Origin: an uncultured Granulosicoccaceae bacterium
GTDB lineage: Bacteria; Pseudomonadota; Gammaproteobacteria; Granulosicoccales; Granulosicoccaceae
Assembly (NCBI GenBank): GCA_938006335.1
Contig: CALLMF010000002.1
Coordinates: forward strand, 248,001 to 312,000
Direction: 5' to 3'
Length of the DNA stretch: 64,000 nucleotides
Shown here: positions 54,641-64,000 of the stretch, one piece after another
Layout: each line of letters opens with the position of its first letter
How positions within the stretch are numbered: the stretch's first letter is position 1
Notes under the pieces: generated by a model
The model's database searches: none
What the model was told of the DNA's origin: nothing
Seen by the model: the letters and a program-made list of their open reading frames with translations, nothing else
Made by a program: the position numbers and the translations under genes

Positions 54641-54820
54641 TCAGTTTGATGCCTGGCGTTGGGTCCACCACACCAGAGCGATGAAAAGCCCCCACGGGAT
54701 GAACATGGCGTACCAAGGCAGGCTCAGCGCTGTCCACCAATGCGTGAGGGGAGAGTTCATGATGAATAACGCAGCTGCGCCAATCAACAAGGAGTAGTCC
54801 TGGTTGCTGCGCTGCCTCAT
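54641..54820 (-). CDS. Small membrane protein upstream of the sensor kinase (CbrX-like)
   Basis: A 59-residue protein from ATG 54820 with two hydrophobic stretches: YSLLIGAAALFIM and WWTALSLPWYAMFIPWGLFI. It lies 10 bases after gluQ and ends 26 bases before the kinase ATG. In Pseudomonas a small hydrophobic gene, cbrX, occupies this place and is translationally coupled to cbrA; position and size agree, so the same role is inferred. A longer frame to 55012 exists but overlaps gluQ extensively and is unlikely. Confidence 0.65.
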   Translation of the reverse strand: MRQRSNQDYSLLIGAAALFIMNSPLTHWWTALSLPWYAMFIPWGLFIALVWWTQRQASN

Positions 54821-54830
54821 GTCGTTGCTC

Positions 54831-55805
54831 TCATGCCGCCACTCGTATGGATGCAACACGTGGGATGCGTTCTGGCTGCCACGCATCTCGCACACTGGCA
54901 ATGAAGTCTTCGGTGCGATCGGCGTGAATGGCAGCTTGCCCGAGCGCGCACCATACGTTGTGTAGTGCGTCGAGCGGTTCGGTGATGGCGGGTGCCTCTG
55001 TTTGCTTGCCAAGCTTGGCGCTGTGCTTGTCCACCAATACCGGAAGGTGCGCGTAGGCGGGTATTGATCGGTCGATACCTTGCATCAGTGCGATCTGCGC
55101 GGCGGTAGCGCCGAGCAGGTCTGCGCCACGCACTACATTGTCAATGTCATCGGAATCATCAACGGCGGCTGCAAGCGGGTACGCGATGATGCCGTCGCGT
55201 CGATGCACGATCACGTCGCCGGCCTCTCGCGTCAGGTCGCACGTCTGCGGGCCCTGGATCATGTCTTCAAAATGCACCATGCCGTCCAGGCGTGCTCGTA
55301 CCGCGGAGTCAAAACGGGTGCTGGATGCAGGTTTCAATCGCTGCTCGAGTTGATCAGCGCTCAGTGTATTGACTCGGCAATGGCCTGGATAGATCGGATT
55401 GCCGCCGAGCTGGCGCCGGCTGCAGGTGCATGCATACAGGAGGCCCGCTTGGCATAGGTGGCGTAACGCCGTGTGGTAGTGATCCTTGCGTTGGCTTTGA
55501 CAAAGCCACGGCGTCTGTTCAGTCGTCAGAGCACAGGCCTTGAGAGTGCGTCTGATGGACTCGCTGGAGCCAGGGACCACGCGCGGCGTGTCAAGGTCAT
55601 CAATCCTTACGGACCAATGTACGCTCCATGCGTAACTCGCAAGCGCTGCAAGCAGGGAGCCGAGGTGCAGGTGGCCGGTCGGCGATGGTGCGAACCGGCC
55701 ACACCCGCCCCCTGCAAGGGGGCGGGACAGGTCGTGACTTGTGTCGTGACCTGTCAGGCGATTTGCCGCTCGCGGATTTCCTCGAGGGTCTTGCAATCGA
55801 TGCAC
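54831..55805 (-). CDS. gluQ: Glutamyl-Q tRNA(Asp) synthetase, start uncertain
   Basis: Transfers glutamate to queuosine in tRNA-Asp; a truncated GluRS without anticodon domain. The catalytic core has GRFAPSPTGHLHLGSLLAALASY (HIGH-like), a zinc site CTCSRRQL...YPGHC, and DKHSAKLGKQ (KMSKS-like). No ATG, GTG or TTG occurs between the dksA stop (55754) and the core. The usable starts are GTG 55805 (taken here, 52-base overlap with dksA), TTG 55796, or CTG 55757, which overlaps the dksA stop as CTGA and gives about 19 residues before GRF. Two hairpins lie in this junction. Confidence 0.85.
   Translation of the reverse strand: MHRLQDPRGNPRAANRLTGHDTSHDLSRPLAGGGCGRFAPSPTGHLHLGSLLAALASYAWSVHWSVRIDDLDTPRVVPGSSESIRRTLKACALTTEQTPWLCQSQRKDHYHTALRHLCQAGLLYACTCSRRQLGGNPIYPGHCRVNTLSADQLEQRLKPASSTRFDSAVRARLDGMVHFEDMIQGPQTCDLTREAGDVIVHRRDGIIAYPLAAAVDDSDDIDNVVRGADLLGATAAQIALMQGIDRSIPAYAHLPVLVDKHSAKLGKQTEAPAITEPLDALHNVWCALGQAAIHADRTEDFIASVRDAWQPERIPRVASIRVAA
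55704..55755. repeat. Two adjacent hairpins at the dksA-gluQ junction
   Basis: A perfect 10-bp GC stem with a 3-base loop (CCCGCCCCCT at 55704-55713, AGGGGGCGGG at 55717-55726) abuts a second inverted repeat, GACAGGTC (55726-55733) and GACCTGTC (55748-55755), the latter touching the dksA stop. They could attenuate transcription or control gluQ translation. No T tract follows, so not a simple terminator. Confidence 0.7.
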
Positions 55806-56641
55806 AGTTCTGCAGTGAGGCGTGCTTCCAGGCGTGCTACACCGATCTCGATACCACAGCTCTCGCAGTAGCCGTATTCCTCGTCATCGATGCGACGCTG
55901 CGCTTCGTTGATCTTCTTGATCAACTTGCGTTCGCGATCTCGTGTGCGTAGCTCGAGGCTGAACTCTTCTTCTTGCGTGGCGCGATCGTTGGGATCCGGA
56001 AAGTTGGTGGCGTCGTCCTTCATGTGATCGACGGTACGGTCAACTTCCTCCATCAGCTGTTGCTTCCACTCGGCAAGCAGCTTGCTGAAGTGCTCCAGCT
56101 GGGACTTGTCCATGTAGTGGCCGGAACGCTGTGAATCGCTTGGCGACACCTTGCTGTCGTTAGCTGCGTTGGACGGTGAATCTGTCATTGCCTCTTTGGA
56201 ACTCGTGGCTTTGGTAGTACGGCGCTTCGAGTTCGCCGCAACGGAAGTGCCTTCCGCAGAGGACTTTGTAGTCGCCTTCGGCGCTGTTGTCTCTTCCGCT
56301 GTCGACCTGGTCTTTGCCGCGGCAGTGGTTTTCTTCCTGGCTGTTGCCGCCGGCTTTGCTGTCGCCTTCTTCTTGGCCGTTGCCGTCGTCTTTGCTGTGG
56401 CCTTCTTCTTTGCGGTGGCCTTTGCTGCGGGTTTGGCGGCGGTCTTCGATGTCTTCTTCGCAGTCTTCTTTGCCGCGGACGCAGCGGCTTTGGCCGAATC
56501 GGCGACCGGGTTGTCAGCAGACGCCTGCTTGGCCGCTACCTTCTTCGTGGCGGTCTTCTTAGCTGTGGCCTTTTTGGCTGTGGCCGTTTTGGAAGCCACC
56601 TTCTTGGCCGTCGCTTTCTTTTTCGTGGTCTTCGTTGCCAT
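55754..56641 (-). CDS. dksA: DksA with histone H1-like N-terminal tail
   Basis: RNA-polymerase secondary-channel regulator acting with ppGpp. The C-terminal 120 residues are a normal DksA: helix SQLEHFSKLLAEWKQQLMEEV, coiled-coil tip DPNDRATQEEE near residue 215 with both Asp and the Ala, and a C4 zinc finger (CESCG...CIDCK). The first 170 residues are a Lys/Ala/Thr-rich tail of KKATAKK-type repeats, as in histone H1 or AlgP-like proteins, expected to be disordered and to bind nucleic acid; then an acidic-Ser linker. 295 residues against 151 in E. coli. Such tails are seen in some Xanthomonas-like DksA. GGGAGGAG precedes ATG 56641. Upstream of gluQ as in Pseudomonas. Confidence 0.93.
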   Translation of the reverse strand: MATKTTKKKATAKKVASKTATAKKATAKKTATKKVAAKQASADNPVADSAKAAASAAKKTAKKTSKTAAKPAAKATAKKKATAKTTATAKKKATAKPAATARKKTTAAAKTRSTAEETTAPKATTKSSAEGTSVAANSKRRTTKATSSKEAMTDSPSNAANDSKVSPSDSQRSGHYMDKSQLEHFSKLLAEWKQQLMEEVDRTVDHMKDDATNFPDPNDRATQEEEFSLELRTRDRERKLIKKINEAQRRIDDEEYGYCESCGIEIGVARLEARLTAELCIDCKTLEEIRERQIA

Positions 56642-56652
56642 ATCGACTCCTC

Positions 56653-56673
56653 CCAGAGCTTCCGGGCCTCTGG
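56653..56673 (-). promoter_or_regulatory. Hairpin beside the dksA ribosome site
   Basis: CCAGAG (56653-56658) and CTCTGG (56668-56673) form a 6-bp stem with a 9-base loop directly next to the GAGGAG of dksA. It could affect translation. The rest of the 188-base gap to xseA shows no clear promoter or terminator. Confidence 0.35.
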
Positions 56674-56829
56674 ATACCGGAATATGCAGCGCGCCCTTTT
56701 ATCAGAACGGGCAACAGGATGCAAATCCCTTGGTGTTCAAAACGTGCATCCACTGCCCGAAAAAACGGCCCTGGCTGCGGATAGATGTGACCGGCTCCCG
56801 GAATCCGGTCGGCGCCGGTGCCGGTGTGC

Positions 56830-58251
56830 TTACGATTCCCGACGCACTGATTCGACTCGCGTCACGATATCGCCGTCCACAAGCGTAGCTGTTATCGATG
56901 AGTCTTTTGTGATGTCGGACACGCGGGTCACCAATCCCTTGTCGTTGTTCAGCAGCGCATAGCCACGCGCCAGCACGGCGCGGGGCCCTACCGCGTGCAA
57001 GGCACGCTCGGCTGGCTGCAGTCGCGAATGAGCGGCGGTCAGTTGTTTTCCCATGCTCGCGACCAGGCGCTGGTGCAGCGACTCGTGGCGTCGGGTCATC
57101 TCGCTCACGCTCCGCCTCGGGTGACGCGCATGCAGGCGTGACGTCAATTCACCGAGCTTGAGTGCGCGCTGTCGGTTGAGCTGGAGTGTGGCGCGATTCA
57201 GGCGTTGGTCGAGCTCGTCCACGTGGCGCGCACGGGCAGCCAACGTCTTTCGAGGCTGCCTTGCGGCGAGCCGGATATCCATTGATTTCAAGGTGCGCTG
57301 CGCATCGTCGAGGCGCCGCTGCATGGCGTGCACAAGATTGCGCTGCTGACGCTCGCTGGCGACGCGCAGGGCCTGGCTGTCCGGGGTGGCCAATTCTGCT
57401 GCTGCCGACGGGGTGGGTGCGCGCAGATCGGCCACCAGGTCGGTGATGGTGATGTCCACCTCATGACCGACGCCGCTGACGGTGGGGATTGCGCAACCCC
57501 TGAGGGCTGCCGCCACGCTGCGCTCGTTGAAGCCCCACAGATCCTCGAGTGATCCGCCGCCGCGTACCACCAGCAGTACATCCACCTCCTGACGCCGGCT
57601 TGCCTGCTCGATGGCCTTGACGATGCCGGACGCCGCTTGAATCCCTTGTGTTTGCGTCGGATACAGCACGACCTCCGCTTGCGGATAACGCCGCTGCAGC
57701 ACGTGCAGCACATCGCGGAGCGCCGCGCCGGTGGGTGAGGTGACCACGCCGATGCTTGCGGGCATCGATGGCAGGCGGCGCTTGGTCTCGGTGCTGAACC
57801 AACCCAGCTCGTCGAGTTCCCGCTTGGTGCGCTCGAAGGCCGCCTGCAGCTGGCCGGCCCCGACGGGCTCCATGTGATCGACGATGAGCTGGAAGTCGCC
57901 GCGGGCGGCGTACAAGCCGAGGGTGCCGCGCACCAGCACGGCGTCTCCGTGGGCGGGCTCGAAGTCCAGTCGGCTGTTACGGCCCTTGAACATCGCGCAA
58001 CGGATCTGGGCACGACTGTCCTTGATCGAAAAGTACAGATGCCCGCTGCCCGGACGCGACACATTCGACAACTCGCCCTGCAGCCAGACGGTGCCAAAAC
58101 CGGATTCCAGTTGTTGTTGTACTTCCTGCAGCAGTCGCGCGACGGTGAACACCTTGCGCTGACTCCCGGTCGGCACCGCAGCAGCAGGCGATGGTCTCAA
58201 GCCGGGGCGGGCACGGCGACCCGGTGTGGGCGAAGAAGTCTTCTCACTCAT
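56830..58251 (-). CDS. xseA: Exodeoxyribonuclease VII large subunit
   Basis: Large subunit of the single-strand exonuclease with XseB. 473 residues: N-terminal OB fold (about 35-130, VFTVARLLQEVQQQLESGFGTVWLQGELSN, then GHLYFSIKDSRAQIRC), catalytic domain (about 145-340) with GVVTSPTGAALRD, RGGGSLEDLWGFNE and SGVGHEVDITITD, and a helical C-terminal region. A 30-residue Pro/Arg-rich leader precedes the OB fold. ATG 58251 is close to and divergent from guaB. xseB is not in the window. Confidence 0.95.
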   Translation of the reverse strand: MSEKTSSPTPGRRARPGLRPSPAAAVPTGSQRKVFTVARLLQEVQQQLESGFGTVWLQGELSNVSRPGSGHLYFSIKDSRAQIRCAMFKGRNSRLDFEPAHGDAVLVRGTLGLYAARGDFQLIVDHMEPVGAGQLQAAFERTKRELDELGWFSTETKRRLPSMPASIGVVTSPTGAALRDVLHVLQRRYPQAEVVLYPTQTQGIQAASGIVKAIEQASRRQEVDVLLVVRGGGSLEDLWGFNERSVAAALRGCAIPTVSGVGHEVDITITDLVADLRAPTPSAAAELATPDSQALRVASERQQRNLVHAMQRRLDDAQRTLKSMDIRLAARQPRKTLAARARHVDELDQRLNRATLQLNRQRALKLGELTSRLHARHPRRSVSEMTRRHESLHQRLVASMGKQLTAAHSRLQPAERALHAVGPRAVLARGYALLNNDKGLVTRVSDITKDSSITATLVDGDIVTRVESVRRES

Positions 58252-58274
58252 GCCGCGAGCTTACCGCTTCGCTG

Positions 58275-58280
58275 TACAAT
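58275..58280 (+). promoter_or_regulatory. Candidate -10 element for guaB
   Basis: TACAAT 35 bases before guaB ATG 58315, in the divergent gap with xseA. No matching -35 is evident. Confidence 0.3.
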
Positions 58281-58305
58281 GCCGACGCATCTCGCGCCAT
58301 TGTAG

Positions 58306-59775
<1,470 letters not shown>

Positions 59776-59814
59776 CCGCCCGATTCCGATTTTTTCAAGA
59801 CCCGAGACAACGCC

Positions 59815-61389
59815 TTGAACACATCCGCCGTGGATATCCACGACGAGCGCATCCTGATCCTCGACTTCGGTGGACAGACCACGCAGCTGATCGCACGCCG
59901 CGTGCGAGAAGCCGGGGTATTCAGCGAGGTACATCCCTGGGACATGAGCGACGAGGCCTTGCGGGCGTTCAAGCCACGCGGCGTGATCCTCTCAGGTGGG
60001 CCGGAATCGGTTGTCGCCGACGGTGCGCCTACAGTGCCTTTGTCAGTCTTCGAACTCGAGGTGCCGGTGCTCGGCATCTGTTACGGGCAGCAGGCGATGG
60101 TGCACGCGCTGGGCGGCAAGGTTGTCGCGGCCGCAGGCGAGGCGGAGTTCGGCTACGCCGAGGTGCAGCTGACAAGGGCGTGCACCTTGTTCGATGGCAT
60201 ACGCGATCGGGAAGACCGTATCGACGTCTGGATGAGTCATGCGGATCATGTGGTTGACCTCCCCGATGGCTTTGCCAAGGTCGGTGTCAGCGCCAACGCC
60301 CCATGCGCCGTCATCGCCGACGAAGCGCGAAAACACTTCGGTATCCAGTTTCATCCGGAAGTCACGCACACGGTGCAGGGTGCCGAGATCCTGTCGCGTT
60401 TTGTGCGCGACATCTGCGGCTGCAGTGGTTTGTGGACGCCGGGCAACATCATCGAAGACGCGGTCAGCCGTGTGCGCGACACCGTCGGTGGCGACAAGGT
60501 ACTGCTGGCACTCTCCGGTGGCGTCGACTCTTCGGTGGTTGCTGCCCTGCTGCATCGCGCGATTGGCGATCAGCTGACCTGCGTGTTTGTCGACAATGGC
60601 CTGTTGCGCCTGGGCGAGGGTGACCAGGTCATGAAGACCTTTGCCGACAACATGGGCGTCAACGTGATTCGCGTGGACGCCGAGGCCCGCTTTCTGGACG
60701 CGCTCGCAGGCGTTGATGACCCGGAGAAAAAACGCAAGATCATCGGCGGGCTCTTTATCGACGTGTTCGAGGAAGAAGCCGAACGGCTCACCGAGGTGTC
60801 CTGGCTTGCGCAGGGCACCATCTACCCGGACGTGATCGAATCTGCAGCGTCGTCCACCGGTAGCGCACATCTGATCAAGTCACACCACAACGTGGGTGGT
60901 CTGCCGAGCGAGATGCGTCTGAAACTGGTCGAGCCCCTGCGTGAGTTGTTCAAGGACGAGGTCCGGACCATCGGCAAGCAGTTGGGTTTGCCGGCGGTCA
61001 TGGTCATGCGGCATCCGTTTCCCGGGCCGGGTCTCGGGGTGCGTATTCTCGGTGAGGTCAGGAAGGACTTTGCCGATACACTGCGGGCCGCAGATGCCAT
61101 CTACATCGAGGCGCTGCGACGTCGCGATCTGTATGACTCCGTCTCGCAGGCTTTTTGCGTGTTTCTTCCGGTCAAATCGGTTGGCGTCACGGGAGACGGG
61201 CGGCGCTACGCGCACGTGATCGCATTGCGGGCGGTCGAGACCATCGATTTCATGACTGCACGCGCGGCGCAGCTGCCGTACGAATTCCTCGATGAAGTCT
61301 CGCGGGCCATTTGTAACAGCGTGCCCGATGTATCCCGTGTCGTCTACGACGTCTCGAGCAAGCCTCCCGGCACCATAGAGTGGGAATGA
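59815..61389 (+). CDS. guaA: GMP synthase (glutamine-hydrolysing)
   Basis: Converts XMP to GMP. 524 residues from TTG 59815; GTG 59830 is an alternative. The class I amidotransferase domain has [18 protein letters not shown], catalytic Cys89 in GICYGQQ and His/Glu in FHPEVTHT. The ATP-pyrophosphatase domain has [14 protein letters not shown] near residue 234. The C-terminal dimerisation domain ends KPPGTIEWE, the exact family ending. Confidence 0.97.
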   Translation: MNTSAVDIHDERILILDFGGQTTQLIARRVREAGVFSEVHPWDMSDEALRAFKPRGVILSGGPESVVADGAPTVPLSVFELEVPVLGICYGQQAMVHALGGKVVAAAGEAEFGYAEVQLTRACTLFDGIRDREDRIDVWMSHADHVVDLPDGFAKVGVSANAPCAVIADEARKHFGIQFHPEVTHTVQGAEILSRFVRDICGCSGLWTPGNIIEDAVSRVRDTVGGDKVLLALSGGVDSSVVAALLHRAIGDQLTCVFVDNGLLRLGEGDQVMKTFADNMGVNVIRVDAEARFLDALAGVDDPEKKRKIIGGLFIDVFEEEAERLTEVSWLAQGTIYPDVIESAASSTGSAHLIKSHHNVGGLPSEMRLKLVEPLRELFKDEVRTIGKQLGLPAVMVMRHPFPGPGLGVRILGEVRKDFADTLRAADAIYIEALRRRDLYDSVSQAFCVFLPVKSVGVTGDGRRYAHVIALRAVETIDFMTARAAQLPYEFLDEVSRAICNSVPDVSRVVYDVSSKPPGTIEWE

Positions 61390-61471
61390 CCGGCGCTCGG
61401 ACCTTGTGTCCTCGTCCTCATCTACTACGCTCGCGGGGCGGGGCCTGCGCCGTGCCTGGTGATAGCGAGCG

Positions 61472-61819
61472 ATGTCAGAAACACGTCAAGAACACTCATC
61501 CGACCGCGTCAGCGACGTTTTCAGCGATGAGGCCTTACCGGCGTTTGCCCTTGTTTTTTTCGTGGTTGCGCTGAGCGCGGGGTTCCTGTTGGTGCCGATA
61601 TTCCACGTGTTGATCGCGTCGGGTTCCAGCGCTGAGGTGCTTGGTACTGCGGTCGAGAATGTTGCGGCGGCCTTGCTCACGGTATCCAGGGACATCGCGA
61701 TTCTGCTCGTCGCCCTTGCGGGGATCACGATGCTTGCGTGGCGCAATACCGTTCGTTTGCATCGCGGCCGGGTGTCGGGACCTGGCGTGGCTGGATTGTC
61801 TGGAGGAGTTGTTCATTGA
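61472..61819 (+). CDS. Small inner-membrane protein of unknown function
   Basis: Not recognised. 115 residues with two predicted helices: ALVFFVVALSAGFLLVPIFHVLI (about 26-48) and ISRDIAILLVALAGITMLAW-like segment (about 72-92). Starts at ATG 61472 after a GAGCG. Its TGA overlaps the next gene's TTG, and GGAGGAG for that gene lies within its 3' end, so the two are likely coupled. It may anchor or assist the OmpA-like lipoprotein, an inference from position only. Confidence 0.6.
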   Translation: MSETRQEHSSDRVSDVFSDEALPAFALVFFVVALSAGFLLVPIFHVLIASGSSAEVLGTAVENVAAALLTVSRDIAILLVALAGITMLAWRNTVRLHRGRVSGPGVAGLSGGVVH

Positions 61820-62376
61820 GTACAGCGCGACGACGGGCTGCTGTGCTGGTGCTGGGATGTGCGGCCCTGGTGTCCAGCGGATGCAGTACCTTGGGCGTGG
61901 GTGGCGGCACCAAGACGGGGCCGGGCAGCCTCCCTGCGGACGTTGACGCCGATGGTGACGGGATCGCCGACACCCTCGACCTCTGTCCCGATACGACGTT
62001 CACTGTCGGTGTTTCTACCGATGGCTGCTCGCCGTTCAACGGCACTGTCGCAGGCGTGGTCTTTGCGTCCGGTGGCGTTCAGCTCGGTCGGGACGCGCGC
62101 TCGGCCTTGAATCCTCTGGTGGAGGCGCTGTTGGCCCACCCGGACGTACGGCTTGAAGTGCAGGGTCATACCGACAACCGCGGCTCGGCAGAGGCAAACC
62201 TTGAATTGTCGAAACTTCGGGTGATGGCCGTGGTCAGGTATCTTGTGACGTCGGGCGTCGCGCCCGAGAGACTGGACCCGGTCGCTTTCGGTGAAAGCCG
62301 ACCCATAGAAAAGAACGCTACCGCCGAAGGGCGGGCCGCCAACCGACGCATCGAAGTGCGAGCTATCGGGTCTTGA
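61816..62376 (+). CDS. OmpA-family peptidoglycan-binding lipoprotein
   Basis: A 186-residue outer-membrane lipoprotein. TTG 61816 is the start: GGAGGAG (61802-61808) lies seven bases upstream, and the product begins with a lipoprotein signal with lipobox LVSSGC. A calcium-type repeat (DADGDGIADTLDLCPDT) is followed by an OmpA C-terminal domain (about 85-186) with VRLEVQGHTDNRGSAEANLELSKLRV and the Arg-containing ANRRIEV that contacts diaminopimelate. Role: tethering outer membrane to the wall. Confidence 0.85.
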   Translation: MSTARRRAAVLVLGCAALVSSGCSTLGVGGGTKTGPGSLPADVDADGDGIADTLDLCPDTTFTVGVSTDGCSPFNGTVAGVVFASGGVQLGRDARSALNPLVEALLAHPDVRLEVQGHTDNRGSAEANLELSKLRVMAVVRYLVTSGVAPERLDPVAFGESRPIEKNATAEGRAANRRIEVRAIGS

Positions 62377-62416
62377 ACCCATCGCGCTATGATGTAGCCA
62401 CGCTTTACACCACACC

Positions 62417-62914
62417 ATGAATCACATCGACACTGTATCGCCCGTTTGCCGTGCTCTGCTCGTTGCCGTGGCTGTCGCATTCTCCGGCTGCGCGACCACT
62501 GAACAGGCGCCTGCGACCATTGCCGACGACACGCCGGTATTCCTTGGTGAAACCCTGCCGGACGGCTCGGTGCGCGTTGATACCGAGGATGCGCGCATCG
62601 CCCAATTGTGGTCTGCTGCACAGCAATCGGCGACCGAACAAGACGACCCGCAAGCCCTTGAATACCTCTACCAGGCACTCGAGCTCGACCCGCAGAACAG
62701 CCTGCTATGGAGCCGTGCTGCCGAACTTCAGCTCGACAACGAACAGCCGGCCCAAGCCGAAAACTTTGCGGTCAAGTCCAATCTGTTTGCGGGCGAAAAT
62801 CGTGGCCTGCTGTACCGCAACTGGCTGATCATCGAACATGCTCGTAACATGCGTGGAGATCTGCTCGGCGTGCGCAGCGCCCACCGGAAGGTACAGCAGT
62901 ACCAGTATCAGTAA
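62417..62914 (+). CDS. TPR-containing lipoprotein
   Basis: A 165-residue exported protein: signal with lipobox VAFSGC (Cys25), a short linker, and a TPR unit around residues 75-125 (DPQALEYLYQALELDPQNSLLWSRAAELQL). Specific function unknown. It follows the OmpA-like gene by 40 bases; a TATGAT at 62388-62393 in this gap may be a -10 box. Confidence 0.72.
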   Translation: MNHIDTVSPVCRALLVAVAVAFSGCATTEQAPATIADDTPVFLGETLPDGSVRVDTEDARIAQLWSAAQQSATEQDDPQALEYLYQALELDPQNSLLWSRAAELQLDNEQPAQAENFAVKSNLFAGENRGLLYRNWLIIEHARNMRGDLLGVRSAHRKVQQYQYQ

Positions 62915-62971
62915 ACTCGACACCCCCGTCGCTCGATCCGAGCGACTCCCGGAGCATGGAGGCACCGGCTT

Positions 62972-64000
62972 ATGACAATCGATATCGAAGATGCGCGCGA
63001 GGAGTGCACAGACGAATTCTCGGATGCGTCCGAACTCGTCGACAGCGCGGATGTGGTGGCGCTACTTGGCGCGCACGGGCCTTTCAGCGAATCGCTCTCG
63101 CACTTTGCCCCACGAGAAGAGCAGCAGCATCTGGCGGAGGCGGTGACGCGCGCACTGGCTGACTACGGCACGCTGGTAGGTGAGGCCGGCACCGGTACCG
63201 GCAAGACCTTTGCCTACCTCGTCCCGGCCTTGCTCTCCAACGATCGCATCGTCATCTCCACCGGTACCCGGCACCTTCAGGATCAGCTCTTCCACAGCGA
63301 TCTGCCGCTGGTGCGTCGCACGCTGGGCGTGCCGGTGGTGGCAAGCCTTCTGAAAGGGCGGGCCAACTACCTGTGCCGACATCGGCTGAGGCGTGCCCGC
63401 ACTCATCCTGCGATGAGCGATGGCACCCTGCGACGCCATCTACTGATCATCGAGGAGTGGGCGCGCACCACCGACACCGGCGACATCGCCGAAGTGATCG
63501 CCGTGCCCGAGGAGTCTGCCGTGTGGCAGTACGTCGTGTCGAACGAGGACTTCTGCTCACGGCATGAGCGCGAGGATCTGCCCGATTGCTTCATCCACAA
63601 CGCGCGCAAGCACGCCCAAGAGGCAGACATCGTTGTCGTCAATCATCACCTGCTGTGCGCAGACCTTGCGTTGAAGGAGCAGGGCTTTGGCGAGCTCCTG
63701 CCGAGTGCCCGTGGCTTCGTGATAGACGAGGCGCATCAGTTGCCGGAAGTGGCTGCGCAGTTCTTTGGCAAGAAGCTCTCGAGCCGTCAGTTGCTGGATC
63801 TTGCGCGCGACACCATCGGCGAGCAGGTTCACGAAGCACCTGACATGAAGGAGCTGCGCGAACAGGCCATGGCGCTGGAGACCGGAGTGCGGCACTTCCG
63901 ACTGGCCTTTGCCATCGAGCCTGCGAGGGACACCTGGGCCTCGATAGCCACACGTCCGGAAATGGAGCGCGAGCTCGAGCGCATGTCGCTGTTGCTCGCT
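62972..64000 (+). CDS. DinG/YoaA-type iron-sulfur DNA helicase (3' end outside window)
   Basis: The first 343 residues of an XPD-like superfamily 2 helicase, open to the window edge. Walker A EAGTGTGKT has Lys78; the DEAH box reads VIDEAHQLPE from residue 250. Four cysteines between (LCRHRL, FCSRHE, PDCFIHN and LLCAD) are placed like the 4Fe-4S ligands of DinG/XPD. GGAGG stands upstream of ATG 62972. DinG unwinds R-loops and D-loops; YoaA acts with a polymerase III subunit in damage tolerance. Which of the two this is cannot be decided without the C-terminal half. Confidence 0.9.
   Translation, partial: MTIDIEDAREECTDEFSDASELVDSADVVALLGAHGPFSESLSHFAPREEQQHLAEAVTRALADYGTLVGEAGTGTGKTFAYLVPALLSNDRIVISTGTRHLQDQLFHSDLPLVRRTLGVPVVASLLKGRANYLCRHRLRRARTHPAMSDGTLRRHLLIIEEWARTTDTGDIAEVIAVPEESAVWQYVVSNEDFCSRHEREDLPDCFIHNARKHAQEADIVVVNHHLLCADLALKEQGFGELLPSARGFVIDEAHQLPEVAAQFFGKKLSSRQLLDLARDTIGEQVHEAPDMKELREQAMALETGVRHFRLAFAIEPARDTWASIATRPEMERELERMSLLLA

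Noticed and set aside
56151-56888. Forward-strand frame rich in Phe/Ala/Val opposite the dksA tail
   Set aside because: Mirror of the Lys/Ala repeats of dksA; hydrophobicity results from complementing AAG and GCC codons.

Overview
The window reads as a chromosomal core segment of a GC-rich gammaproteobacterium outside the Enterobacterales. Evidence for this is the gene order leuC-leuD-leuB-asd-fimV-truA-trpF-trpB-trpA-accD-folC-dedD-cvpA-purF, the dksA-gluQ-cbrX-cbrA-cbrB block familiar from Pseudomonas, a RelA with a degenerate HD domain, and a DksA with a long Lys/Ala-rich N-terminal tail. No rRNA, tRNA, insertion sequence, prophage or CRISPR array was recognised. No gap between genes exceeds 300 bases.

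Layout. Positions 1-13,200 hold the end of prfB, lysS, two small reverse-strand genes, a two-gene ABC exporter, a hydrolase-OsmC fusion, tesA divergent from ybbA-ybbP, and relA. Positions 13,200-16,500 hold aroC, a DUF3127 protein ending in an SSB-like tip, an orphan HipB-like regulator preceded by strong palindromes, and a LysR regulator divergent from leuC. Positions 16,600-34,070 are a long forward-strand run for leucine, aspartate-family, tryptophan, fatty-acid, folate and purine synthesis, with fimV and truA inside it. Positions 34,075-37,410 are a reverse-strand trio (HD-GYP, YkuD transpeptidase, TPR protein) lying between purF and metZ.

From 37,431 to 48,356 come metZ, glycerate kinase, a parvulin, yciO, scpA and scpB, then a repeat-rich acidic reading frame separated from scpB by one in-frame UGA, a DUF222/HNH nuclease gene, an Smr gene, msrB and a TlpA-like thioredoxin. 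From 58,251 back to 48,366 the reverse strand reads xseA, dksA, gluQ, cbrX-like, cbrA-like, cbrB-like and an acetyl-CoA synthetase gene. The end carries guaB-guaA, three small envelope genes and the start of a DinG/YoaA helicase.

How the parts work together. Neighbouring genes are often translationally coupled through ATGA, TAATG, TTGA and apparently CTGA overlaps. The sensor kinase and response regulator next to acs suggest acetate or carbon-status control, but the regulator's sigma-54 ATPase domain is degenerate and the Acs-like enzyme has changed motifs. RelA and DksA, both encoded here, are the known ppGpp synthase and RNA-polymerase cofactor pair of the stringent response. Short tandem repeats of 11-15 bp occur at five places and have expanded low-complexity tails in FolC, ScpB and the frame after ScpB.
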